DNA of 64,000 nucleotides from Diphasiastrum complanatum (GCA_029204225.1 CM055095.1:68222755-68286754), one strand, 5' to 3'. Shown: positions 43,447-56,259, counted from the first letter of the stretch. Made by a program: numbers and translations. Notes: generated by a model not told the origin, from the letters alone.

Positions 43447-43924
43447 AATACTAAGGTTTGGTATGAAATATCTAACAATAGTGGACGTTTGTCAACCCAA
43501 GTCAAAGTTGGTCAAAATTGATCAAAGCCAGCCAAATTTTGGTGTCATTGACTTCTGCTAGGTTAGATAAACATGCCTGCAAATTTTCGTGTGGTGTGGA
43601 CTTGAAACGAGGAGAAATTTTAGTTTGAGAATTTTTATCAAATCCCAATCTTTTTCAGAAACATGAATATTTTCAAAACTTCTCAGAATCATCCGAATTT
43701 AGGCTGGTTGGGTGGGGCTGAGTGTGTTGAGATAGAAGGTACTTGATTTGTTCAATTTGGCTAAGTAGTTTATCCAAGTCTCAATTAAAAAATTCCAAAT
43801 TTTGTATCCGAATCTAGGTCCAAATGAGGACACGTCCGAGTGGGTCGTTTACGTCCGATGAGGGAAGGGAAGGACATCTGGTTGCAACCGACAGAGAAGG
43901 GAAGGCAAGGAGGGGGCGTCCGAT

Positions 43925-44190
43925 GGCTGTTTATGGCCGAAGGCCTGGTCTATTGCATCCGATAGAGGAGAGAAGGCTATTTATAGCCAGACATGGTTTA
44001 TTGCATCCGATAGAGGAGAGAAGGCTATTTATAGCCAGACATGGTTTATTGCATCCGATAGAGGAGAGAAGGCAGGAAGGGACGTCCGAAGGCTATTTAT
44101 AGCCAAAGGTCTGGTTTATTGCATCCGACAGAGGAGAGAAGGCAGGCAAGGGTGTCTGAAGGCTGTTTATGGCCGAAGGCCTGGTTTATT
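43925..44190. repeat. Minisatellite with GGCTATTTATAGCC palindrome
   Basis: Five units start with GGCTATTTATAGCC or GGCTGTTTATGGCC, continue with ...TGGTTTATTGCATCCGATA, and end GAGGAGAGAAGG. Unit length alternates between about 50 bp and about 67 bp (the longer carry an extra GGACGTCCGAA-type insert). The open frame across it is a consequence of the repeat. Confidence 0.85.
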
Positions 44191-44199
44191 GCGTGCAAA

Positions 44200-45024
44200 T
44201 CCGGGGCGTTCAATCCGATGGAGTTGGGTTTCGCAGGTCAGATCCCAAGGAGAGTGTTCTAAAGCCTCTCAGATCCGACAACTTTGGACTGGAAGGTCAG
44301 GTCCGACAGTTTCTTTTTTTTTTGGTTTACCACAACCACTCGACCTCCTTCCCCATTCTATCCTCACAGGAAAAAGATATCTGCAATCGGGTAGGTAATT
44401 TTTCTGAGTCCTCCAATCTGAACCCAGATTCAAACGGAGGCAAACATCCTATTCATATCGTCAGATACAAATAGGAAAGACAAACAAGGAAGAATCGCTC
44501 AGTTAAGCTTCAGTCAAAGCACATGATCAAATTTGTAACATCAATAGCATCTGATTCGACCACTAACTTCATGCTTGCATTGATTTGTAGCTTTTTTTAT
44601 TCATGAACAGATGAATAAGGTAGAACAACAAACAATGTTCTAGCCAAAAAACCTGTAACCCCTTAACTCCACAAACAGGATCATGTCTCAAACGTTTTGA
44701 TTTCCACATGCACTCAACTATTCCAAACAATCATTTCTAAGGATACTGCTGCAGGAACAGAACCAGCTGACTAACATATTTTGGTAGCTATCCAGGTTCT
44801 CCAAGTTCAAGAGCGAGTTCAAAAGGAGAACAATTTCTAGTCGTAGTATTTTTTGTTGAATCCTGCAATTATATTTAAACGTTTTTTTACATTTGTGGTT
44901 CCACGCAGATATTGGTCTACGATTACAACTGGCTAGTTCTCATGCAGTGTGGTTCTGAAGTAGAATCTATTGCTTTCAAATTTGCTCTTGGTTGTTTTTC
45001 TGTTGGGGGCAGCTACAAGCTCGA
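44200..45024. other. No gene; probably gypsy leader
   Basis: Non-coding DNA next to a minus-strand primer site at 45025, so it holds the untranslated leader of that element. Confidence 0.4.
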
Positions 45025-45035
45025 CAATGGCGCCA
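45025..45035 (-). other. Gypsy primer-binding site
   Basis: The minus strand reads TGGCGCCATTG, one base inside the LTR edge at 45037. It shares its first eight bases with the tRNA-Asp-type sites at 5118 and 59598, but the following bases diverge (TCGAGC). Confidence 0.6.
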
Positions 45036-45036
45036 A

Positions 45037-45481
45037 TGTTTGACGATTCTAGCACATGTCAGAATTTGTTTTTCTCTCAACCACTCATCCCATCCTGTTG
45101 TAGTATAGTTCTCTTTCACCTTCACCCTTCCCACCGAGCTCGAACCTAGGCTTGCAATAATGATCCTCAACCCAAAAACCAATCAAGAAACCAACCCTTC
45201 AAGAATCCAACAGGAAACCAATCAAACAAGAACCCAAAACATGCAAGAAATCAAAAATTAAAGAGCTATTTACAACAAAGAAATGCTAAGAAAGACGAGA
45301 ACACAAAGCATAAAGAGCAAAACTTATCTACAATATTTACGTTTCCAAACAAGAACACACAAAGAAGTACATCTTAACTTCTAACTTACAAAACATTAAA
45401 ACATCATCCATATCTATGCTAAATCATCAACCATCTACATTAACCTTTTATATATATATATATATATAGATATATATATAT

Positions 45482-45512
<31 letters not shown>

Positions 45513-45973
45513 ACCAAGAAGTAGAGAGGGAGAGAAAGATGGAGGAGAGGGGAGGAGAGGAGACATGAGAGAGGAGAGGCACCAAAGTTGAGTAGAGTTT
45601 CCTCTATTCAAAATAGTATATTAAAAATGGTGTACAATAGGTGTCTTTTTATCTTTGGGGTGACCCTTGCCCCTTGCTTCCTATTGGCTACTTGCAAAGA
45701 GGTGGGATTGAAATCCACACCCTTCACAAGAAACACAAACTAATCTAAGGTATACAAAGAAGCACATTCCACCTAACTACAAAATCTTAGGAGCTTAAGT
45801 TTAACTTAAACTTTGGCCTTTTAATATTATTTTAATCACATGGCCCAAAGTCTAGTTTATTCCAAAATAGATTATTTACAAGTGCTCATTGGGTCAAGGG
45901 CTTATGCACGCAGGATGCCATGACCCTCACAACTTATTGTTAATTAATGTTGGCCTTAAGGAATCCGCCAACA
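45037..45973 (-). repeat. Gypsy 5' LTR, 937 bp, inserted in a copia LTR
   Basis: Borders TGTTTGACG (45037) and CCGCCAACA (45973). The outer 90 bp (GTGCTCATTGGG...) match the LTR ends at 5920, 6887 and 10398. The sequence to its right (GGACTAGATTC...) continues a copia LTR, so this element inserted into that LTR. It contains the simple repeat at 45448-45512. Confidence 0.75.
45448..45512. repeat. Compound (TA)n(GATA)n(GA)n microsatellite
   Basis: Runs of TA, then GATA/TAGA, then GA, inside the LTR. Confidence 0.9.
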
Positions 45974-46172
45974 GGACTAGATTCAAATGTCTCCACATTC
46001 AAATTGAATCTTTTAAAACTCGTGTATTACACTTTCAAAAAGTTTTTATTCAAATGATTTTAGACTAATATAACTTCTAAAATTTAAACTCTAAATCTAA
46101 TATGAAAGTTGGCGTCAATTGCCAAATATACAAATATGACCAAAATAGCAAAACTAGCTGAAATTTCTCACA
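45974..46172 (-). repeat. Truncated copia 3' LTR
   Basis: Matches the 3' part of the LTR at 27417-28050 and ends in the same CTCACA followed by the reverse polypurine tract CTCCCTCTTC. Its other part was separated by the gypsy LTR insertion. Confidence 0.75.
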
Positions 46173-46599
46173 CTCCCTCTTCAACTAGTTTTAGCATAGA
46201 CCTTGAGAATACTCCAAGTGAAGTCATATGCTTCATGAACAAGTCCTTTCCCAATGCTTTAAAGTAGAATCCATAATTGATATAAAGAATAGTGTCTACT
46301 TTGGATGCTTCACTATCTCTTACATCAATTTTACACATCAAGATGTAAATAGAACATGAAGAACCAAATAAAATGTAAATGAGATGATTACTCCATGCTA
46401 TAAACTTTGAACTCTCAGTAAAATTACAGTAACCAAACAATAAATGTGAGTGATAACCATTTGCTTGCTTGTATCCTCCCTCTTTGTCTTTTTTTTATAT
46501 GTCTTCACCATAAAACTCCATGAACGAGCCTCCATCTCCATCTTGCCACAAGATGCCATCATCACTTGATGACTTGATCATGAATGAGTGATATAATGA

Positions 46600-47075
46600 T
46601 CATCCAATAGCTTCATTTCCATCAACAAAATCATCCAAGAATGCTAGTACAACTCCAACATCAAAATGATACTCACCAATGTGCTCTTCAGTAGATAGAT
46701 CCAACAAAATTTACTAAAATCATCAATGAAAGTTACAGTATAAGGTAGTCTATGTGACTTTGACAAAGCACAAGACTCACAAACATGATTGATGCTAGTT
46801 AAGAATCATGAAAGACCAATCACAACTTGCTTCTTAGCCATTACCTCCAATGACTTGAACTTGAGGTGCCCCATCCTTTTATGCCAAACCTCTTGAATAA
46901 GTATTTGCTCAACCAAATTGGTTAGAAATAACACAAGCATCTAGTTTGAACAACTTCCCTTGACTTTTATATTTTGCAATAAGATATCCTTCATTATGAT
47001 CATGCAAGCATCTCCATCAAACTCGACTTTGAAACCTTTACTTAGCAATTTACTCACACCAAGTACGACAGTCAA
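46600..47075 (-). pseudogene. Ty1/copia protease-integrase fragment
   Basis: Across frame breaks the minus strand reads K-L-F-K-L-D-A, V-W-H-K-R-M-G-H-L-K-F-K-S-L and C-E-S-C-A-L-S-K-S-H-R-L-P-Y, the HHCC zinc domain of copia integrase, then F-I-D-D-F-S-K-F-C-W of the core. It is separated from its 3' LTR by about 400 bp of deleted-looking DNA with frame 46168-46440. Confidence 0.8.
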
Positions 47076-47084
47076 GTAGACATT

Positions 47085-47758
47085 TTGTCAAGCAGTAGTC
47101 ATTCCGTTATAAGCAGTTCTGTACATATTCATTTTGGCAGTTTGGTACTTTCGCGGGAAAAGACATTATTTTTCGTTCAAATTTCGTTCAAAATCTTTAT
47201 GTTAAAAAACAATTTTTTTAGATTTTCAGCTCGTTACTGTAAAGAAATAACCCTACGTAGTAATTCAGAAGAAGATACAAAGTTAACTTAGGAGCTGTTT
47301 GATGGAACATTGCTCCCGGTCAAGCTAGAAGAATTCGACAACTTACCAGTTGGCCGTTACACAAAATCAACAGAAGACTTGTTGTTGATCGAAGCTCAAC
47401 AAAACTTGGAGTTTGTTAAAAAATTATATGAAGAATTGAATTGCTCATGAATATTCGTTCATGTCTTTGTCGTGCTGATTTGTCTATGGGATGCTGAATT
47501 TTTGAAGTTTAAAGACGTTTTGAAGTTTGATTCCAGATTTTATCAACGATTCAAAGATCAACTCAAAAACAACCAATTCAATTAAAGAAACAGCAAGACA
47601 CATATTCTCTAAGACGAAAAAATATCTAAAGGACGAATAATATGAAGAAATATCTTTTCGTCTTAACGAACATCTGAAGAACAAAAATGTTTCTCGAATA
47701 ATCTTTGAAATAAAAATGATATGTTCACGAGGACGTTTCACATTTGAGAAAGGGGATA
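47085..47758 (+). pseudogene. Probable 3' part of a plus-strand gypsy element
   Basis: The plus strand reads E-L-F-D-G-T-L-L-P-V-K-L-E-E-F and a short C-terminal segment, then non-coding DNA that ends in GAGAAAGGGGATA, polypurine-like, at an LTR border. The polypeptide resembles the end of a gypsy pol but is too short to be sure. Confidence 0.35.
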
Positions 47759-48830
47759 TGTGATGCCACGAAATTGTTAAATATTGAATATCAACATAAA
47801 TATGACATGATATACTCGAAAACGAAGATATGAGCCGGATAAGTATAAATCATGAAGAGGCCTAAGTCATTTTTTGAGAGCCTTATAATAAAGGACAAGA
47901 CCTTTAAAAGGAAAGACATCGTCTTGGATAACCTTTATTAGGTCGTCCATACGAAACGACTAGATATGGAAAGACATGTTAAACTGGAGTAATCTTAACT
48001 CTTAGTTAAATATATCTTTCATGGTATAATTGAACGTATTTTCAATCTAATTGTTAACTCTACCCTTTCGCGGGAGCGACGCACCTATTCTTTTAGAGAT
48101 GTGTTTGTTCGTTCCGTAGAACATATATTGATCTCACACTTCAATCTCGAGCATCGAGAGAGAAGAGTTTATGCATATGTAAGAGGTTGAAGAAGTGAAT
48201 AGAGTTCTGTGAGTTATTCTCCCTTATCTCTGTTCTCCGCACTGCTAAGTGTGAGTGATCTTGAGTCTACTAGCAATCTCTAATGCATTACATGAATTAA
48301 TCTCTGATCAGACAGACACTCTAGTGCATTAGAGTCGTTTGTTGTGTATCCGTAAAGCATGCTCTAAAGAACTATCTTAAAACCATCTTATTTGTCTGTC
48401 GCAAATACTTTCTTTTCGGCACTCGAATAACAACTATCTTAGGTACAATCTAGCACGATCATTGAATAAAGTTGTATGTATACAAATCAGATGACAGTCC
48501 CTGTCTGAAGAATTGAGTCTTTGATCTGTTTTCCTGACTGTAACTGACATAAGTTTCTAACGTGTACTAAAACTATTCGTGTTCTTTAACCATTAATTTG
48601 GACTTTAGTTGTTGAGGACTTCTGTCTAGAAACAAACAGTTTGCGAACGCGATTAATTAATTGTCTACACAGTTGCGAATACATCGAACACTTCTTGATT
48701 CTCTGTTGACACCTCAATTAGCCAGAGTGTAGTACTGTTGTACTACTCTGATAACATCTCATCTGTAGAACGCGTTTTGTTCGATTTGATAGAGGCCAGA
48801 TTGTTGTTCTGAAATTATCAACACAACACA
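47759..48830 (+). repeat. LTR, about 1.07 kb, orientation uncertain
   Basis: Begins TGTGATGCCACG and ends CAACACAACACA. A GAAAGGGGA tract lies before it on the plus strand, but TTTGGGG on the minus strand at the other edge would also serve as a polypurine tract. It could therefore be the 3' LTR of a plus-strand element or of the minus-strand gypsy whose pol ends near 49.14 kb. Confidence 0.55.
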
Positions 48831-49139
48831 CCCCAAATATAAGTAATACTGGTTACTTTTTTATGTCTGTCGACAACCAAAATAACACTCGAAACCATTT
48901 GCCATAAATTGTACCAAATACATAACTTTCTAACACTGTCCTCTATGGGAACGACACTATTTACTACAAAATCTATATTAACCTTGTTGGTATAGTATGA
49001 CATATACCAGTTTTAAATTTTCTAGAAAAGATAAAGGAAAAGTCACGAAAAATATTAGAAAAGATAAATAAAAATTCACGATCAATTATAGAAAAATACT
49101 AGAAAAGAATAAGAATAAAAAAAAATCTAGTCAAAGGTA

Positions 49140-50111
49140 GTATTTCTTTAGTCTGGACCCATTAATACGTGTAGGTAACAGTTCACCTTCAAGTGATTGA
49201 AGTTGTACAGAACCATTGTCAAACACCTCTATAACTTTATAAGGTCCAAGCCATCGCATGTGGAGTTTTTCGGAGAACTTCTGATGTCGACTGTGTCCTC
49301 AGCGCTTAAGATCACATTGCTTAATACGACTGTCATACCTCTTCTTCCTTTGTTCCTGAATTTCCTCCGTTAATTTTTGTGATTTCTCAGGAGCTTCAGC
49401 TAGTTCTTCAATATTGGTCAACCTTTCGTTAATACAGTCTTCAACTATTCGTTGAGCTTGAATACGAAAAGTTTTCACCTCAAATTCAATAGGCAAAATA
49501 GGATGCATACCATACGTAAGAAAATATGGTGTTTGTTTAATCGTGATTTTTTCTGTATTACGATAAGCCCAAAGAACTGATGGTAGTTTTTGATCCCAAT
49601 CCGTTGCATGAGCAATAGTAATTTTGTTTAGGATTTCATATAAAATTTCATTAGCTCTCTCTGTCAACCCATTTGCTTTTGGATTATACGATGTATTTTT
49701 TCTGTGTTTAATCAGAAAATATGTTGTCAGTAACCGTATAGTGTCATTTATAAAATGTGTACCTCAGTCACTTACTAGTTCAAGTGGACAACCATATCTT
49801 GTGATTATACTTTTGAATAAGAACGTCGCGACGATTTTTGCATCGTTTTGTTTCGTCGCCTCTACTTCGACATTCTTTGTAGCATAATCCGTTGCAACTA
49901 GAATATAACGACATTTCGTATGTCGAGTCACAGGTTTGATTGGACCGACAAAGTCAATCCCCCACTTCTCAAATGGTGCAAAAGACAGGATTGGTGTCAA
50001 CGGCCAATTCATTGCTTTTGTAGGCTTGCCAGATCTTTGGCGTGGATCGCACGATCGAATAAAATTTGATACATCCTTGAACATTGTTGGCCACCAATAC
50101 TTGGTAGTCAA
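49140..50111 (-). pseudogene. Ty3/gypsy integrase
   Basis: Minus strand. 50111-49764 reads Y-W-W-P-T-M, F-E-K-W-G-I-D-F-V-G-P, I-L-V-A-T-D-Y-A-T-K and Y-G-C-P-L-E-L-V-S-D: the first two catalytic aspartates. 49667-49299 reads V-L-W-A-Y-R-N-T and the basic C-terminus. 49300-49140 continues V-Q-L-Q-S-L-E-G-E-L-L-P. A frame break near 49764 removes the segment with the catalytic Glu from frame. This is the 3' end of a long pol running 52.8 to 49.1 kb. Confidence 0.92.
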
Positions 50112-50159
50112 TATCTTATTAACTGTGCTCTTTAGGGCAAAGTGTCATGCAGCATCTTC

Positions 50160-51650
50160 TGAGTGCAAGCCTTTAATGACTTTTTAAATGTCTTCAATTT
50201 TGAGACATCTTCGTAGTTGATGGTCAGCACCAAGCTTGTACAGAACATTGTTAATAATCGTTTAAGGTGCTACCTTATATTGAAAAGCTGTCTTTTGCTC
50301 CAAATCATAACCATCCGGATATATATTTGATCCTTGAGATAAATAATGATATCAGAATATAGCAAATTTGTAGATGAAATCTCGAATAAATGTTCGTCTA
50401 GAAAATCATCATTGATAGGTTCTTCAATTTTTCTTGTGCTGAGTCGCGATAGATAATCAGCATTTGTATGATATTTTCCTTGACAAAGCTCTACTTGATA
50501 AGTGAATTCCTACAGAAGTAGAACCCATTGAGCAATTCGTCTTGATAGATCTGGTTTATTTACAAGATACTTAAGAGCATAATGATCCACATGAAAAATA
50601 AATACATATCCCAACAAACAATGTCGAAATTTCTTTACAGTGAAAATCATGCCAAGTGCTTCCCTTTCTGTAGCCGAATAATTCTTTTCTGAGGCACTGA
50701 GCTGTCGACTAACATAGTAGATGGGATGATCCTTCTTCTAGTCGTCCTTCTGGCTCAGACAGACGCCAATAGCAAATGTAGAAACATCAACATAACTATG
50801 AAATAAAATAGCCCAGTTGGGTGGTCTCAGAATAGGAGCATTGATCAACCTTTGCTTAAGGTCTTCGAATGCTTTCTGTTGTTCATTTGTCCACAAGTAT
50901 TCCACTTGTTTCTTCAGTAGATGTGTAAGAGAGGCAGCAATAGAAGCATGATTTTGAATATATCTCCGGTAATAGCCGACATGTCCTAAGAAAGCTCTTA
51001 GTTCACGTAAATTGATTGGTATCTGGAGATTCTTTATAAGTCGACTTTATCTTTGTCGACTTCTATTCCTCATTTAGATATCATGTGTCCGCTTCTTTCA
51101 TACCGAAAAAACATTGCTCTGGATGAAGGAAACACGTATCTCGACACCGTTGCAATGTAAATTTCAGCTTTTGCAGGTGTGTCTTGATATCACTATATAC
51201 ACAGAAATCATCAATAAATATTTCGAGAAAAGTCCTTAGGAAGGCAGCGAAATCATGATTTGCTGAAAAGTTGCTAGAGCGTTATAAAGACCAAAGGGCA
51301 TTTTGTTGTAGGCATAAGTGACTCAATCCGTAGTGAATGTGGTCTTTGAACGATCCTCCTTTCGCACTCCAGCCTGATTATATCCAGAAAATCCGTCACA
51401 AAAACTGTAACGCTCTTGACCAACAACCTGATCTAAGATAGAATTAGTGAAGAGCAGAGGATGATGGTCCTTCCTTGTGACAACATTGGCATATTTGTAT
51501 TTTTCCAGTCTTCTTCTTTGAGACGACAACAATGGGTGAAACTCATTCACTGCTTAAGACGGGATAGATAATACCTGCCTTAAGGTGCTTGTTGAGTTTG
51601 TCCTTAACCATGAGAGAGTACTTGGAATTGAGATGATATTGTCTCTGTCA
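50160..51650 (-). pseudogene. Ty3/gypsy RT and RNase H
   Basis: The minus strand holds V-T-R-K-D-H-H-P-L-L-F and Y-S-F-C-D-G-F-S-G-Y-N (51550-51323), the RT fingers. Then, across many stops, come K-T-T-F-T-T-D, the palm, and RNase H down to about 50.3 kb. Only short pieces remain open, so this is heavily decayed. It sits between the protease segment and integrase in the standard gypsy order. Confidence 0.8.
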
Positions 51651-52288
51651 AACAGGTACAGCATCTTCCTTAAGATCAATACGCTGCTCTTCAAATTCTA
51701 CATGTATATCTTTCAAATTGTCGAGCGACCAGGTGAAAACATCTTGATACTCCTTCAATAATTCAGTGAATTCCACCAACTCCGATTCTCCAAGTGACTT
51801 TGAAACATGCACAAATTTTCCAGGTGCAAGTTCAATTAGTTCAGTAGAATCTGATAATATGATACCTTGTGTCATACTGGCCTTGGTATGGCCATGAATT
51901 TTGCGCATGGTTGACTCCATAGATGTTTTCTTGTCGTCAACCTGATTCTTGTTACCAAATTCATGTTTAGATTCGTCACTCGAATCATCAGACTCTTTCG
52001 AGTTCGTGTCTGCAACTTTTATTTCTTCATAGAAACATCCGCTTCAGCATTGCAGGCATCAAAGAATTGTTCTTCGTCAGCATTCTCATAACATTCGAAA
52101 TATTGAACTTCAACGTCAGATGCGTTAGAAAAAATATTTAAGGCATAAGAAGATTTCTCTGATGTAAAACTGGTGTCTGAAAAAGGCGTTTTACCTTCAT
52201 ATTTGTCCTGACTCCAGGTGATTATTTGTTCTGCTGGCTTACCATGATTATTGGTCTCACCAGAAATCTTAGCTCTCTGGATTTTCAA
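51648..52288 (-). pseudogene. Gypsy pol: protease-RT linker
   Basis: Two frames, 52288-52019 and 51920-51648. The second has L-L-K-E-Y-Q-D-V-F-T-W-S, the conserved stretch that precedes gypsy RT (the same place as K-Y-R-D-V-F-A-W at 1.6 kb). The first is Glu/Asp-rich spacer. Confidence 0.8.
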
Positions 52289-52828
52289 TTAACACTTGCG
52301 TTTGATTGATTAAGCCAAGGTCGTGCAATCAGCACAGAATAAGATGACAAACCAAGTGGTTTGATAACTATGAAATTCATTGTCAATGGTTTGGCTTGAA
52401 TGTAAACAGTGACATCCTTCAGTTCTCCAACAGGTTTTTGTCGCGTCGAATCAGCTAACTTGATGTTTCGCTGGGTCGGTTGAATGTCAGTTAGCCCCAA
52501 AGCATAAGCTGCGTCTTCTATTATTATGTTTACATTGGAACCAGAGTCAATTGGCACTTTTTCGATCAGGCATCCCACAATGGTAACATCAATTTCAGGT
52601 GCATCGAGATCACCTAAATCAATAGACAAAACGCCAGCATCTAGTAGAGAAACTTTTTTCTTCTTTTTAGGTACAGAAAGATCTTTTAGTTGCTTTCTGT
52701 AATAAGTGTTATCTGCCAACAACTATTCAAAAGTAATGTTCGGACGAAGAGAACCAATATCAATCATGATGTCATAGTCTTTCGTCTTCGATTTCGAGAT
52801 TGGCTTATCAATAACAACACTAGACAAT
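52285..52828 (-). pseudogene. Ty3/gypsy aspartic protease
   Basis: The minus strand 52722-52285 reads V-P-I-D-S-G-S-N-V-N-I-I, a retroviral-type aspartic protease active site (D-S-G), with A-Y-A-L-G-L-T and F-I-V-I-K-P-L-G further on and Y-S-V-L-I-A-R-P-W-L-N. It matures the element polyprotein. The frame continues upstream to 52828 (I-D-K-P-I-S-K-S-K) with one stop and is then cut by the end of element B, which evidently inserted into it. Confidence 0.9.
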
Positions 52829-53356
52829 CATTAGAAGAGTTCTCAATATCAAAAGACCCTTTAAGGAATGCCATGTAGGATATACAAAAATATCAGAATA
52901 AAAAAAACAATATTGTTTATTTGCTTGCCCACACCACTGCCAAGGCCTCTCCAACTCCCAATGATCTAACCATAGTGTCTATAGTCACAGTTAAGAACTG
53001 TTAACAGTTTGCAGTATAACTTGACTAAATTCAAAAATATTCCCTCCATTGGTAACGAAAGGGACAATATTTTCACTGGATCTAGAATATGACCGCCATC
53101 CCCAAATTCGAATTAGAAAAAATTGCAAAATGTTTACATATACATTCCTTTCACAAGAATGGAAATATGAGCGCCAACTACCTATTGGAATGAAAAAATG
53201 AGCGGCATTTCCAAATTTGAGTCAAGCATACAAGCATGGAGATTGGATTGATCGTACATAGTATATAATATAATCAAAGATGAGTATTTTGTTTTGCTTC
53301 ATAGAATCTGGTCATAGTACTTTGATGCAACTGATTACTCTATTATTTTTTTGATA

Positions 53357-54965
53357 ATGACATTATATCATCTACATGTGGATATCCTTATTGATTTGGC
53401 ACCTTTGCACAGAAGAGGAGGCAAAGGAGTTCAAATTTCTACTGAAGATCGTTCTCGTTACAGGGCAGAAGGAAAGAAAAACTTGGATTTGTGGACAGAT
53501 GCAACATTATATCTACAAGATCCAAGCACTTTGACACATCTAACATTCTCTTCAATAACTCATTTAGTTACATGGATATGCAATGGGCATAGTGGATTAC
53601 TAGGATATTGTGAAAGATTGCAAAACCATGGAAAACAATTTTATATGAATAAAGTTTACTTTTTAGAAGGTGAGTTAATTTGGATATCCTCTTACTGTCA
53701 GAATAGAGATTGTCATATCCAAAAGACGTTAGAAGAAAATGAACAACTTAAAAATAATAATGAATCTTTACAGAAGATAACAATCAATATCAAATCAGAA
53801 CTAAAGCAAATGCAATCAGTCTTACAGTTTATTCGTATTGAAAACTTACAATTACTGAAGGATGTGGATTTGGCAAAGAAGAAGACTGAAAGTAAGAAGC
53901 GAAAGCGACAAAGTTGCAAGAATATTTAAACGCTTTCAAAAGGAGGTTATCGAAATAGGATCCGAGCATTCAAGTAAGCATATTTTGAATTTTGTAAGTT
54001 TTTCAATGACACTTGGATTTAATTTCAGCTATGGTGATATTCTGTTAACTATCTGTTTTTTTTGCAGATCTGCATTAGTAGCTCTTCGGAATATTAAAGA
54101 CAATGCTTCACTAGGAATGTCATTGGGCACAATATTGACTTGCAAATCCACAGAGCGTATCATGATGAACAATAGGATTTAAAATGTAAAGTGTAAAATA
54201 GCAGAGTCTTTGATGGTGGACATTCAAAAAAATTTAGATAAGACTATAGTTCAAGTGGGTGCTTGTGATTTTGCGAGTAATAGCAGGGAAGCATATGCAA
54301 CAATATTTAAACTAATTAGAGAAGCTTTTAAGCAAGTTCAAATTAGAAAAGTCCCAATCCCTAGGACATATCACTTGAAAAAAAAGAGGGATACATTAAA
54401 CATAGGTATGCATAAGATCACTAGAACTCCATTTCATATTGAGGAGGTATATGAAACTGATGGAAGATCGATATTCTATAGTTCATCAAACAATTTATTT
54501 GTTGATCTAAATTACTTGCTGAGATACATCGTCACATTCTATGATATAACCTATGAAAAGGTGAATGGCAAAATAATCATAGTATTTAAGTTAGATGAGT
54601 CAGAAATTGTGAAAGGGTAGAAGATGAAAAGGGTTAGTATAACTCTCATGAATGCTGCTCTATCACAAACAGAGAACCAAGAAGATTTCAAATTCAGTGT
54701 CCAGTCAGAAAATGATATATGGTGGTTGGCAGCGTTTTAGGTAACTAGCCTCATTATCACATTACATTCATTGAATAGTATTAATACATTGTAAACTAAG
54801 TCTGATTAATTCTTTGGACAGGTGCTGAAAGAGGATCATGATATATTATCATGGATATTCTCAAGGAAATCTTATCCTAGGATCATCAAGGACCATATAG
54901 ATGGAGGACTTCTCAATGTTCCAGGAGTTGGAGACTTCAATGTTGAATAGCACTTAGCAGGTGAT
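53357..54965 (+). pseudogene. P4 of element B: transposase, N-terminal two thirds
   Basis: Matches A P4 from M-T-L-Y-H-L to A-G-D-L-K. The coiled-coil-like region (E-E-N-E-Q-L-K-N-N-N-E-S) ends in basic K-K-R-K-R. An exon boundary lies near 53975 (AAGTAAGC), with an acceptor at about 54068. The first catalytic Asp is preserved in F-K-L-D-E-S-E-I-V-K-G (codon 54594-54596). The second Asp (G-D-L-K, about 54967) is the last shared residue. Beyond it the CxxC, HxxxxH and Glu parts are deleted. Stops at about 54179, 54618 and 54738 break the rest. Confidence 0.65.
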
Positions 54966-54969
54966 TTGA

Positions 54970-56256
54970 AAAAATTTATGTCCTCCTAGATAAAATGATA
55001 AAGCTTTAACTGCCATTATAAGACTCTCCTCGACTGGGCTCAGCTTGGAATGAGCAATACAGATCTCATTCTTCAGAAAATGCCTAAGATAGTGGCCCAG
55101 TCCACTGTCCCTATGGAACGAGGATGCATATTGTCTGAAACACCTCGTCTCACAACAAAATCATCTATTATGAGAGCATCCTACAATAGGAAATATGTTA
55201 GCAAAAACACACTCAGTGATTGAAAACATTCAAATGCAAGGAATATTAAACACTTACACATTCTTCATCATTAGCAGCAACCAGATCAAGATGATCAATA
55301 TAATGACCACGTATTGAAGTGGAATCATTAGTGAAGTGCATTAATGATGGATGAGGGAAGCCCATCTAGGATTGAAATGTCGTGAATTCTTCATCGGATG
55401 GTCTGCCTCGCCCATCCTCAGCTATATTTGATAAAGTCTTATTCAGGCATTCTTCACCAGTCATAAGACCCTCCTCATCATCAAAATCAATACCAGCAAC
55501 AAGGTCATCTGTCTCAAAATCTACAAAGTTGGAGAATTCGAAAATTGTGCCGGATAATAAACATAGAACCTCGTCCTCACGATAGTTAAAAAATTTACAT
55601 AAATCAGCAGTAGTAAAATATACATCGTCATTAACATAATATATAGGCAAATTGAAAAGACATTTCGAATTTCCCATAGATTTGGATTCATAATCAGATG
55701 TATTTTGGCCAATGAAAGAATCCCGGAGATCATCAGTATTTACATCAATGAAGTCACTTTCTTTATCAGGAGTGTCGATAAGAAAGTAACTGATATCCTT
55801 AATGGCTGACTGAACAGAGGTGAAAAAAGAGGGTCAGCAACAGGAACTTCATCATCATCTGGGATCTAAACTAACAGAAAAAGTACAAAACCACTCTGAT
55901 ATTCAACCAATCGACATTTCTTGTTGCAATACGGACACATTGAACTACTTTTGAAAAGATCAAACAATCTGGTGAACATTCTATCCAGTCTATGTCTAAA
56001 AGCTGGGAAGAAATGAACAAGATCAGTATAATGCATGTACTAGAGTGGACCTATGGAGAAAACCGGCTTGCTAAGCATATCTTTGAATCTGACATACTGT
56101 TCATAAAATACGTCAGAATTTGGTTGTGCAGTCCTGAAAACATGTAGATATGGCCTAAATAGATTGTGAAAGTAGTCTAGGTTTTCTAATAATTCCACAT
56201 TCACTCACAAATGAGCTCAAGCCTGATTCTCACGAGGATGATAAGGAAGAGGCCAT
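54970..56256 (-). pseudogene. P3 of element B (unknown function)
   Basis: ATG at 56256 (M-A-S-S, then a stop eight codons in). It shares with A F-R-P-Y-L-H-V-F, Y-M-H-Y-T-D-L-V-H-F-F-P-A-F, C-P-Y-C-N-K-K-C and V-N-D-D-V-Y-F-T-T-A-D-L-C-K-F-F-N-Y. Exon 1 ends at 55258 and exon 2 starts at 55180; both splice sites match A. B keeps about 20 residues in Y-V-R-F-K-D-M-L-S-K-P that A has lost. Exon 2 is cut by the deletion after about 210 bp. Confidence 0.6.
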
Positions 56257-56259
56257 GGC

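Noticed and set aside
43925-44190. CRISPR-like array
   Set aside because: Unit lengths vary and there are no unique spacers; it is a plant minisatellite.
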